From the NCBI GenBank assembly GCA_024803745.1, contig JANJXV010000004.1, forward strand, positions 43,581,358 through 43,645,357: a stretch of 64,000 nucleotides of DNA, given 5' to 3'. The stretch is from Megascapheus bottae (taxonomy: Eukaryota; Chordata; Mammalia; Rodentia; Geomyidae). Below, piece after piece: positions 10,135-19,535 of the stretch. Under the pieces are notes generated by a model, which did not search any database, was not told the DNA's origin, and saw only the letters and a program-made list of their open reading frames with translations. The stretch's first letter is position 1; the number at the start of each line of letters is the position of its first letter. Made by a program: the position numbers and the translations under genes.

Positions 10135-10346
10135 GGCCATTGACTGGAGATTGACAGGCGGGCTACCCATAAGACCCAGCACCCCACCAAGGGAGGCGGG
10201 GCTGCCCCAACTCCCACCCACCCAACGGGCTCAACCCCCAGCCCTCTGACTGGAGACTGACGAGCGGGCGGACCCTAAGACTCAGCACCCCACCAGGGGA
10301 GGCGGAGCTGTCCCAGCTCCCACCCACCCACCAGGCTCCTCTCCCA
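10135..10346 (+). repeat. Two tandem ~106-bp monomers in the type A 5'UTR
   Basis: The unit TGACTGGAGA...GCGGGC...AGCACCCCACCA...GGGAGGCGG...CTCCCACCCACCCA recurs with a 106-bp period (TGACTGGAGA at 10141 and 10247). A third partial start is near 10342. The same two-unit array is in the copy at 58500-58700, with a 105-bp period. Confidence 0.85.
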
Positions 10347-10753
10347 GGCCACTGGATCTGGAGAGTGGAGGGCGTTGGGACCCTGCCTTACAACAGTGGG
10401 GAGGGTGTGAGGGAAAATAGGAGCCAGCATCTGCCCCCCCTCAATTCCTGAGCGGGGCATCCTCCAGCTGAGAATCCTGAGCAAGACAGCACCGAGGGGC
10501 CCCCCACAGTCACAGACTCTGACAAAACAGTGGAAACACAGCAGTGATCTGAAGTGCCGACCACCAGGCAAGCTCCCCTTCTGAGAACCAAAAAGGCGCG
10601 GCTCAGCCCTTGGAGCCCACGTCCCCGGCTGGGCCCCGCCCCTGGGAACAGAGGGCTCTCCTGCTGGTCCTGCCGAGAGCCCCTGAAACTCTCAATCCCC
10701 AGACCCTTGGCTTGGGCCCGCCCCTGGAAGCAGCACAGGAAAACGTCCACCAA
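10275..10753 (-). pseudogene. Antisense ORF in type A L1 5'UTR, frameshifted here
   Basis: Two overlapping minus-strand frames (10388-10753 and 10275-10571) together match a single 159-codon ORF at 58082-58561. The first shares DVFLCCFQG, AKGLGIESF and GGPSVLSCSGFSAGGCPAQELRG. The second shares GRHFRSLLCFHCFVR and LHSPDPV.WERSLVGGWELGQLRL. The mosaic match means indels have shifted the frame in one copy. The function is unknown, and it may be fortuitous openness in GC-rich sequence. Confidence 0.3.
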
Positions 10754-11252
10754 CCACGCTCAGACAGAAGCTCGCAGATCCATCCCATGGTCCACAGTGA
10801 GGCCACTGGTTGGGCTAAGAGCTAGTCGTGCAGTAACACATGTTTTCTTCTAATACTTTCCAAACTTTGTACTCAAATACACTACCTACTTACCCCCTGA
10901 CCTCTCTCATTCTATTTTTCTAGCTCTGGACCTCTGCTCGTCTTTCAACCCTTACACTGCATGGATCTACACTTGATGGCTGTTGAGCAACACTGTATAT
11001 CTAGGTGTTTAATTATTCTCTAGGCTCAGAGGGACTTAAAGACAATAGAGATTGGATTGAGAGGCTTGTTGTTTTGGGTATAAATCACTTATCAGTGGAT
11101 GATTAGACTGGTCGGTAACTGCACAAAAAGAAAGAGTGATAACACCAATCAAAACTTGTGAACATCTAGAGTCTGCCAGCTACAGAGGTCTAGGTTGGTT
11201 ATATCTGAAAAACTATAATTGTGTTTAGTATTAATCTTGCTCCCATTCTCAA

Positions 11253-12446
11253 ATGGGCAGAACAAGAAACTCAAGAAAAATGTCAAATCAAGAAACAACA
11301 TCCCCCACCCCCCTCACCCAACGTAAACAGCCAATGGAACAGTCACTGGCAAACCTAGAGGAGAGTCTTCCAAGTGCTATACAAATGCAATTGCTAAACA
11401 TCATTAATGAAAAATGTGAAAATATAAAGAAAGAGATAAGGGAGGAAGCCATAGCTCAACAAGAGGAAACCATAAACAAGGTGATAAGTGAAAAAGAAGA
11501 AGCCATAAAGGAGGCCATAATAAAGGTTTTTCAAAGAAAGATGGGTGAATTCATAGAATCCACAAATAAAAAGGTGACTGAACTCCAGCAAATGTCCAAA
11601 GAAAATAAAGCTACTGAGTTAACCACTCAAATGGAAATCAAGGAGCTAAAGAAATCCATACATGATCTAAAAGAAGAGATGCAAGGCATCAAAAATGAGC
11701 GATTAGAAGCAAGGGAGATGAAAAATAAAGTACATAGCTTTGATAGCAGGTTAGACAATGTAGAGGCGAGAATTTCCGGGGCTGAAGATAATTTAGTTAT
11801 TATAGAGAAAGAACAGAAAATGAGTCAATCCAAATCTAGGAAATATGAGAGAGCGCTTCAGGACGTCCAAGATACAATTAGGAAGCCTAATTTAAGGCTA
11901 ATTGATATTGAGGAGGGCATGGAGAGAGGTCAATGGTATTGGAAATATACTTCAGGGAATCATCTCAGAGAATTTCCCAAATATCCAGAAGGGCAGGCCC
12001 ATCCATATACAAGAAGCTTTTAGAACCCCAAACAGACCTGACCAGAAAAGAACATCCCACCACCACATCATAATCTGAACTGGATCAATAGAAACCAAAA
12101 AAAGGATCCTAAAGGCAGCCAGGGAAAAGGGTTCAGTAACCTATAAAGGAAAACCAATCAGAATAACCCCAGATTTCTCAGCAGAGACCATGCAAGCAAG
12201 AAGTGACTGGAAGCATATATGTCATGCCCTTAAGTCAAATAACTACCAACCAAGAATACTGTACCAGCTAAGCCCTCATTCATAACTGAGGGAACAATAA
12301 AAACATTCCTTTCCAGGGAAAAGCTGCAACAATATGTCGCTACAAAACCAACACTACAGAGAATTCTCAAAGATGTTCTATACATAGAAAACCAAAATAA
12401 ATGCAATATAGGGAAAGAAATGGCACCTAAACAGCATACCATCTAA
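11253..12446 (+). pseudogene. L1 ORF1 (frameshifted)
   Basis: L1 ORF1p is the trimeric nucleic-acid chaperone that coats L1 RNA in the cytoplasm. ATG 11253 opens MGRTRNSRKMSNQETT. Residues about 30-180 form a Lys/Glu-rich coiled coil with regular heptads (EEAIKEAIIKVFQRKMGEFIEST, ELTTQMEIKELKKSIHDLKEEMQGIKNE). The RRM and C-terminal domain follow. A short deletion near 11930 (GAGAGAGGTCAATGG, where the sister copy has two more bases) shifts the frame, so the ORF ends at 12023 after 256 codons. The remaining CTD (RPDQKRTSHH, AAREKGSVTYKGKPIRITPDFSAETMQA, QPRILY) is still legible out of frame to the natural stop at 12446. The intact length would be about 398 codons. Confidence 0.88.
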
Positions 12447-12494
12447 GGACCACAAGAACTGTCAAGACACTGGCCCAAATAAAAGCTTTTAAAA

Positions 12495-14923
12495 ATGGTA
12501 GGACCTAATAAATATCTCTCAATCCTAACTCTCAATATCAATGGACTTAACTCTCCAATTAAACGGCATCAGCTGTCTAGTTGGATCAAAAAGCAAGAGC
12601 CATCGTTCGGCTGTCTTCAAGAGACATATCTTTCCCCAAAAAACATTTTTTGAAAGTGACAGGTTTGAATAAACTCTATCAAGCTAACGGCCCCCATAAA
12701 CAGGCTGGACTTGCAATCCTCATATCAGATAAAATAGACTTCAAACTAAAATTAGTAAGAAAAGACAAATAAGGTTACTACATACTACTAAAGGGATCTT
12801 TCCTCCAGGAAGACATAATGATCCTAAATATTTACACACCCAATCCCGGAGCTCCAAACTTCATCAAGCAAACTTTACTTACACTGAAACCATACATAGA
12901 TCGAAATACAGTGATTGTCGGTGACTTTAACACACCACTCTCACCTATGGACAGATCAACAAGGCAAAAACTCAACAGAGAAACCTTAGAACTGAACAAC
13001 CATATAGACCAACTAGATCTAACAGACATCTGCAGAATATTCCACCCAGCAACAACACAATATACGTTTTTCTCAGCAGCACATGGAACATTTTCCAAAA
13101 TAGACCACATCTTAGGCCATAAAACAAACCTGGACAGATTCAGAAACACAGAAATTATTCCATGCACACTCTCTGACCACAAAGGCATCAAACTGGAACT
13201 GAACACACATCTCCACCAATGAAAACCCTGTAACTCATGGAGACTGAACAACACATTGTCGAATCACCAATGGGTCATCAAAGAGATCAGAACAGAAATC
13301 CAACAGTTTATGAAATTTAACAGTAAGGAGCACACAAAATACCAACTCCTTTGGGACACAGCAAAGGCAGTATTCAGAGGAAAATTTATAGCACTGAGTG
13401 CCTACAACAACAAGTTGGAAAAATTGCAAACCAACAAGTTAATGTCTCACCTTAAGATCCTGGAAAAAGAGCAACAAACCAACCCTAATCCCAGTAGAAG
13501 GAATTAAATTATTAAAATTAAAGCAGAATTAAATGATTTGGAATCCAAAAAAACTATAGAAAGAATCAACAAAACAAGGAGTTGGTTCTTTGAAAGAATT
13601 ATCCAAATTGACAAGCCCTTAGCAAATCTTACCAAAAAAAGAAAAGAGCATATCAAAATAAACAAAATCGCAGATGAAAATGGTAATATCACGACAGAGA
13701 AATTTCAATTCCAAACTTTAGACTCTATTACAGAGCTATAATTATCAAAACAGCTTGGTACTGGCACAGGAACAGGCCTGAAGACCAATGGAATAGAACT
13801 GAGGACCCAGATATTAAACCACAGACCTATGGCCACCTAATCTTTGACAAGGGAGCCAAAAAAATAGAATGGAAGAAAGACAGCCTCTTCAACAAGTTGT
13901 GCTGGCAGAACTGGTTAAGCACCTGCAGAAAACTAAAGTTGTATACTTCTTTGTCACCTTACACTAGAATTAACTCCAAATGGATCAAAGACCTGGAGGT
14001 AAAAGCTGACACACTGAAAACTTTACAGGAAGGAATAGGAGATACACTAGGCCTCCTTGGCACAGGTCGAAACTTTCTTAATAAGGACCAAGAATAACAA
14101 CAAATCAGAGATGGCTGGATAAGTGGGACTGCATTAAACTGCAGAGCTTTTGTATGGCAAAGGACATAGCTAGTAAACTAATCAGTCAGCCTACAGAATG
14201 GGAGAAGATCTTCACCAACCAAACAACGGACAAAGACCTCACATCTAAAATATATCAAAATAACTCAAAAAATAACCTCCAAAGTAACAACCATCCCATT
14301 AAAAAATGGGCCAAAAACTTAAAGAGAGTCTTCTCTGAAGAAGAAACAAAAATGACGTATAGACACATGAAGAAATGTTCAACATCTCTGGTCATGAAAG
14401 AAATGCAAATCAAAACAACTCTAAGATTCCACCTCACTCCAGTTAGAATGGCCAGGATCAGGAAAACAAATAACAACAGATGCTGGAGGGGATGTGGCCA
14501 GGAGGGATCACTACTACACTGTTGGTGGGAGTGTAATCTCGTTCAACCACTATGGAAAATAGTGTGGCAGTGCCTCAAAAGGCTAAACATAGAACTCCCC
14601 TATGACCCAGCAATTCCACTATTTGGCATTTACCCAACCATCCAGAAACAAGGACATACTAAATCCACTAGTACAACAATGTTCATTGCAGCACTATTCA
14701 CCATAGCAAAGATATGGAACCAACCTAGATGCCCTCAGTTAATGAGTGGATCAACAAGTTGTGGTATTTGTACACAATGGAATTCTATGCTGCTGTCAGA
14801 AAGAATGACATCGCCCCATTTGTTAGGAAATGGAAAGACTTAGAAAAAATCATATTAAGTGAAGTAAGCCAGACTCAAAGGAACTTAGGCTCACTGGTTT
14901 CCCTCATTTGTCATAATCAGTAG
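12495..14923 (+). pseudogene. L1 ORF2 with reverse-transcriptase domain deleted
   Basis: ORF2 begins 48 bases after the ORF1 stop. The endonuclease domain is legible in pieces: LTLNINGLNSP (Asn near residue 14), CLQET (Glu), VIVGDFNTPLSPMDR (Asp/Asn) and SDHKGI (catalytic Asp-His). A premature stop follows the first 50 residues or so. At about 13700 the sequence jumps from the linker before RT (ITTEK) to a block far downstream (FQ.QTLDSI.EL then [17 protein letters not shown] sequence). This loses roughly 1.4 kb, including the whole palm with the FADD motif. The C-terminal Cys knuckle survives as [18 protein letters not shown] (CX3CX7HX4C) near 14480-14535. The natural stop is at 14923. It cannot encode an active polymerase. 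Confidence 0.9.
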
Positions 14924-15348
14924 AAACCTTGGGCTCTACCAGCAGAGATCTGCAATAGAGCAAAATCTTGATACATAAGGCCATATAATGTGAAGCTCAT
15001 TGAAAGGACCTCCAGGATATTGAAAGAAAAGCCATATAATGAATGATTGTTGTTCTTAATGTACTATGTTGTCTCTCATCTCCTTTGCTGTCCCTTGGTT
15101 ATCTCATATTGGTATAGTATCTCACTTTGTTATCTGATATATTGAATTTATTTGTATTTGGATATTTGAAATTTGATAGGAAAAGGGGGAAAACCAAGAC
15201 GAGTGGGGGGTGTGGGGGGGGGGGAGGAAAATGGGTACCAAGACATGTGAAAGGGTATCAATGTATGTGAGTTAATGCACCTTCTATCTGGCAAATATCA
15301 TGTAACCCTTTTACTAATTACAATAAATAAATAAAATAAAAAATAAAG
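14924..15348 (+). other. L1 3'UTR with G-rich polypurine tract and first A-rich tail
   Basis: The 3'UTR runs from the ORF2 stop to the AATAAATAAATAAAATAAA tail. At 15202-15230 it holds GTGGGGGGTGTGGGGGGGGGGGAGG, the G-quadruplex-prone polypurine tract typical of mammalian L1 3'UTRs. The same segment appears reversed (C-rich) at 52236-52290. Confidence 0.8.
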
Positions 15349-15801
15349 GAAATTGATTAGATTCTCACACAGACCAATTTTAGTCTTACATTGGATATAA
15401 TCTTCAGAAAAATGAGGTGATCTTTCAAGCCAGCAAAGGAACAGTGAGTAAAGGGGGCTAAAGGACACTACTGGAAGTAGGTCTAGGAAAAACAGCAATA
15501 AATGACTTCAGAAAAATTGGTAACATTGCTAATCATGGAGACCATAAAAGAAAGTAGAACTTTTAAGACTCAGTCTGTTATGACGCTATAGACGTAATGT
15601 TTTATTACATAATTAATATGTATCTAAGACAAACAAACCCTCAGTCTAATTTTAATTATGTTCTAAAATGTAAATGCCAGTGATTATAAATAGAGATCCC
15701 TTTCTTGAATACTTGTTTGTTAAACACATAATTTGAAATATGGTATAAAAATCAATGTTAATACATTCTTTAATAAAAAAAATAATCAGTCTGTAAAAAA
15801 A
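15349..15801 (+). other. Probable 3'-transduced flank carried by the L1
   Basis: About 450 bp between the L1's own A-rich tail and a second poly(A) run. It contains an AATAAA-type signal (TTTAATAAAAAAAATAATC, about 15770) 20-25 bases before the poly(A) and is closed by the target-site duplication. Its last 200 bp (15600-15790) align with 19160-19535, the 3'UTR of an older L1 lineage. The source L1 therefore probably sat just upstream of an old L1 end and read through to use its poly(A) signal. Confidence 0.7.
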
Positions 15802-15816
15802 AAAAGTATACATTTA

Positions 15817-16006
15817 GGGCCCAGGAGTTTGGCCTAGTGGTAGAGTGCTTGCCTAGCATGCACCATGACACTGGTTCTATTCCTCAGTACCACATACATG
15901 GAAAAATGCCAGAAGTGGTGCTGTGGCTCAAGTGGTAGAGCACTAGCCTTGAGAAAAAAACCCAAGGACAGTGCACAGGTCCTGAGTCTAAGCCCAAGAA
16001 TGGCAT
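15817..16006 (+). mobile_element. ID-like double-tRNA SINE (family A) inserted in the L1 target site
   Basis: An essentially complete copy: CCAGGAGTTTGGCCTAGTGGTAGAGTGCTTGCCTAGCATGCACC, CTGGTTCTATTCCTC, ACATACATGG, GTGCTGTGGCTCAAGTGGTAGAGCACTAGCCTTGAG. It is flanked by 15802-15816 and AAAAGTACACATTTA at 16007-16021, i.e. the same 15-bp target used by the L1 to its left. Confidence 0.9.
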
Positions 16007-16071
16007 AAAAGTACACATTTATAAATTTACTGTCAATTACATTTCTATAAAAGCATAAGAAATTTCAATGA

Positions 16072-16270
16072 GAGAAGGGACTTTGGCCTAAGTGGTAGAG
16101 TGCTTGCCTAACATACATGAAGTCCAGGGTTCAATTCCTCAGTACCATACATAGAAAAAGCCAGAAGTGATGCTGTGGCTCACGTAGTAGAGCGATAGCC
16201 TTGAGAAAACCTAATGACAGTGCTCAGGCCTTGAGTTCAAGTCCCAGGACTGGCAAAAAAAAAAAAAGAA
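16072..16270 (+). mobile_element. ID-like double-tRNA SINE (family A)
   Basis: Has TTTGGCCTAAGTGGTAGAGTGC, GGGTTCAATTCCTC and the second module CTGTGGCTCACGTAGTAGAGCG, with a poly(A) tail. The flanks AAGAAATTTCAATGA (16057-16071) and AAGAAATCTCAGTGA (16271-16285) form a 15-bp duplication with two differences. Confidence 0.88.
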
Positions 16271-16371
16271 AAGAAATCTCAGTGACATTTCATGTTGTGA
16301 TTTTAGTTCATGACATCTATTATTTAGCTATTATTTAAAAAGATACTATAGTACATATAAATAAAACACAT

Positions 16372-16562
16372 GGCAGGAATGTGCCTTCGTGATAGAGTGC
16401 TCACTTATCATACATGAAACCCTGGGTTTAATTCCATGGTACTATATACAGAGAAAAAAACCAGAAAGTAGTTCAGTGGCTCATGTGATAGAGCACTAGC
16501 CTTGAGAAAGTTAATTGACAATTCCCAGGCCCTGAGTACAAGTCCCAGAATTGGTATAAAAA
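16372..16562 (+). mobile_element. ID-like double-tRNA SINE (family A), diverged
   Basis: The sequences GTGATAGAGTGCTCACTTATCATACATGAA, GGGTTTAATTCC, AGTGGCTCATGTGATAGAGCACTAGCCTTGAG and CCCTGAGTACAAGTCC identify it. It is the third family A copy in a row here. Confidence 0.82.
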
Positions 16563-16589
16563 TAAGAAATATAAAAAGCACTCACATTT

Positions 16590-18600
16590 GAGAAGATCCA
16601 ACACCCCTCTATCCTAAAAGCTCTGGAGAAACTAGAATCCATGGAACATTCCTCAGTATAGTAAAAGTTGTTGTGTATGACAAACCCACAGATAGCATTA
16701 TACTTAATGATGAAAAGCTAATGCCATTTTTTCTAAAATCAAGAAAGAGACAAAGATGTCCACTCTCTCCACTCCTCTTTAAAATAGTATTAGAATTCCT
16801 CGCCAGAGCAATAAGGCAAGAAGCAAGCAAAAAGGGGATCCAATCAGGGAAAGAGGAAATGAAACTTTCCCTCGTTGCACATGACATGATTCTGTATTTA
16901 AAGAACCCTATAGACTCTACTCCCAAGTTGCTTGAGCTGATACGAAACTTTGGCAAGGTAGCAGGATATAAATTTAACCCTCAAAATCAACTGGTTTCCT
17001 GTATGCGAACAATGAAAGGAGTGAAGAAGCAGTCAGGAAAGAAACTCCTTTTGCAATAGCTTCCAAGAAAATAAAGTACTTAGGAATTACCTTAACTAAG
17101 AATGTAAAGGATCTTTTTGATGAAAACTTTAAAACCCAGAAAAAGGAAATTAAAGCAGAACTGAGGAAATGAAAAAACTTCCCATGCTCCTGGATTGGAA
17201 GAATTAACATCATGAAAATGGCAATACTGCCAAGTGCAATCTACAAATTTAGTGCTATACCCATCAATATCCCAATGTCATTCTTTAAGAAAATACAAGA
17301 AGGAATCCAAAATTCCATATGGAATAATAAAAGACCCCCATATAGCAAAAACAATTGTTAGCAGAAAGAACAGTGCAGGAGGAATTTCAATACCAAACTT
17401 TAGACTCTATTACAGAGCTATAGTAACCAAAACAGCTTGCTACTGGCACAAGAACAGGCCTGAGGACCAAATGAAATAGAACTGAAGACCCAGAAATAAA
17501 CTCACAGACCTATGGCTACCTAATCTTCAATAACAGAGCTAAAAAAAGAATGGAAGACAGACAGCCTCTTCAACAAGTGGTGCTGGCAGAACCGGTTAAG
17601 CACCTGCAAAAAACTAAAGTCGGATCCTTCTTTGTCACCCTGCACCAGAATTAACTCCAAATAGATGAAAGACCCTGAGAAAAAGCAGATACACTGAAGA
17701 CTTTACAAGAAGGAATAGGAGATACACTGGGTCTCCTTGGCACAGGACAAAAATTTCTCAATAAAACCCAGAAACACAACAAGTCAAAGAAAGTTTGGGT
17801 AAATAGGACTGCATTAAACTACAGAGCTACTGTATGGCAAAGGCCATAGTTAGCAAGAAAAAGAGAAAGCCCACAGAATGAGAGAGGATCTTCACTAACT
17901 ATACAACAAAGGCCTCCTATGTAAAATTTATCAACACCTAAAAAATTTGAATCACTCCAAAACTAATCTCCAAAGAAACAGCCATCCCATTAAAAGATGG
18001 GCCAAAGACTTAGAGGCTATTCTGATCAACAAGATGTGGCACTTACACACAGTACAATTCTATGCTGCTATCAGAAAGAATGATATCATCTCATTTGTAA
18101 GGAAATGAAAAGACTTAGAAAAAATCATATTAAATGAAGTAAGGCAGACCCAAAGGAACATATGCTCAATCGTTTCCTCATTTGTAATAATTCACACTTT
18201 GAACTCTCCTAGCAAAAGATTACATCAGCTCAAAACCTAGATATATAAGGCCATATAAGATGAGTCTAAATGAAAGGACCTCCAGGATATGGAAGCAATA
18301 GCTATATAATGTGTAATTGCTGTTCTTAATGTACTATGTTATTTCTCATCTCTTTTGTTGTTCCTTGGTTATTCTCATATTGTTACAGTATCTTACCTTG
18401 TTTTCTGGTATATTCTATATACATTTATTTGTTCATTTGTAATAGGAAAAGGAAGTGGGGAAAACAAGAGGAGGGAATGGGTGGGGGGAGGGAAATGGGG
18501 ACAAAATCATGAGAAGGGGTATCAATGTGTGTGAAGTAATTCAATTTCTATCTGGCAAATATAACTCTAACCCATCTATTAATTACAATAACAACTTTTT
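16590..18600 (+). mobile_element. 5'-truncated L1 (ORF2 3' half and 3'UTR) with internal deletion
   Basis: It starts in the RT region (AAGATCCAACACCCC...) and runs to an ATTAATTACAATAACAACTTTTTAAAA end. AAAAGCACTCACATTT (16574-16589) and AAAAACACTCATAATT (18601-18616) form a decayed ~16-bp duplication. Coding remnants include [17 protein letters not shown] (here [29 protein letters not shown]). The palm motif is [10 protein letters not shown], where active L1s have FADD. A deletion near 18020 joins the pre-Cys-knuckle segment to the WINKLWYLYTMEFY-type C-terminal segment, removing the knuckle. All frames are interrupted. Confidence 0.87.
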
Positions 18601-18764
18601 AAAAACACTCATAATTAGTTGAATTAATGACTCCAAGGCAACATATAAATATTTCTATGGTTTAATCTTTCTGAAAATTTTGAGACATAAATTTTACCTG
18701 CAGTTTCAGGTAATCAGTGAGTCAGGGAATTCTCTTAGATAATATTGCAGACGGCAGAGCATCA

Positions 18765-19206
18765 TGACCCAGGATATGATATGGACATACACTCATCCAT
18801 GTTCATCTCTGCACTATTTATAATAGCCAAGTGATGGAAAAACCCACATGCCCTACTGCAGATGTATGGATACAAAAAATATGGTACATATATACAATGG
18901 AATTCTACAAAGCCAACAGACAAGATAAAATAATGACATTCACAGAAAAGTGGATGAAATTAGAGCAAATCATGTTGAGTGAGATAAGTCAAGACCAAAG
19001 GAACAAAAGGCACATGGTATCTTTAATATGTGGATATTAGATCTAAACAGTACAATAGCAATGACTCAATATTTGGGTACCCAAGTTATGGACATTGTCT
19101 TGGAGATATAACCATAACCACATAGATATAAAAATATATGATTGGATATATAAATTGATATGTATCTATGACCTACAAACCCTCAACTTAATTTGACTGC
19201 ATTAGT
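18765..19206 (+). mobile_element. Older-lineage L1 3' end, part 1 (ORF2 C-terminus and 3'UTR)
   Basis: The frame 18831-19040 reads a classic L1 ORF2 C-terminus (W.QKIWYIYTMEFYKANRQD...FTEKWMKLEQIMLSEISQDQRNKRHM). It is closer to general mammalian L1 than to the young copies here. The 3'UTR follows and is interrupted at 19207 by a SINE; it resumes at 19396. Confidence 0.8.
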
Positions 19207-19395
19207 TTTTTTTTGAGTCCTGGGTTTGATCTCAGGGCCTAAGCACTGTCGTTGGGCTTTCCTCAAGTCTAGTGTTCTACCCTGAGCCACCACACCCCTT
19301 CTGGCTTTTTCTATGTATGTGGTACCAAGAAATCAAACCCAGGTCTTCGTGCATGCTAGTCAGGCACTCTACCACTAGGTCAAACTCCTGGCCCC
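19207..19395 (-). mobile_element. ID-like double-tRNA SINE (family A) nested in old L1 3'UTR
   Basis: Reverse-strand landmarks: poly(T), GTCCTGGGTTTGATCTCAGGGCC, GGGCTTTCCTCAAG, TTCTGGCTTTTTCTATGTATGTGGTACC, AATCAAACCCAGGTCTTC and CTCCTGGCCCC. Confidence 0.88.
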
Positions 19396-19535
19396 AGCTT
19401 AATTTTAATTATGTTCTAAAATCTATGTGCCAGTGATTGTTTTTAGAGAATCCTTTCTTGAATACTTGTTTATTATACATGAAATTTGAAATATCATGTA
19501 AAAATAATGTTAATAAAATCTTTTAAAAAATTCAA
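19396..19535 (+). mobile_element. Older-lineage L1 3'UTR, part 2
   Basis: Continues the UTR after the nested SINE and ends AATAAAATCTTTTAAAAAATTC. It aligns with 15640-15790 (CTTAATTTTAATTATGTTCTAAAAT, GTGCCAGTGATT, CCTTTCTTGAATACTTGTTT), the terminal part of the transduced segment. Confidence 0.75.

Larger units (their letters stand above)
9387..11252 (+). promoter_or_regulatory. L1 5'UTR, type A promoter half (9387-10840) plus shared half (10850-11252)
   Basis: The first bases are GGCAACTGGAAGATGGCGCCGAGAC, matching the 5' end of the copy at 59305. The first 1.4 kb is strongly GC-rich against an AT-rich background. It contains a YY1-like AAGATGGCG motif at 9396-9404, GC-box-like GGGAGGCGGGGCT (10190-10203) and GGGAGGCGGAGCT (about 10297-10309), and tandem ~106-bp units at 10135-10346. 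From about 10850 on, the sequence is common to all L1 5'UTRs here. Promoter activity is inferred from L1 biology; the motifs are seen directly. Confidence 0.75.
9387..15801 (+). mobile_element. L1 with complete type A 5'UTR, internally deleted ORF2 and probable 3' transduction
   Basis: The order is 5'UTR (9387-11252), ORF1 (11253-12446), ORF2 (12495-14923, about 1.4 kb deleted), 3'UTR with G-rich polypurine tract, and an AATAAATAAATAAAATAAAAAATAAA tail (about 15321-15348). About 450 bp of non-L1-body sequence then follows and ends in a second poly(A) at 15795-15805. The site AAAAGTACACATTTA occurs immediately before (9372-9386) and, with one C-to-T difference, immediately after the second poly(A) (15802-15816). 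The whole 6.4 kb was therefore most likely integrated as one piece. The bottom strand reads TTTT/ATGG at the left nick, a canonical L1 endonuclease site. Confidence 0.88.
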
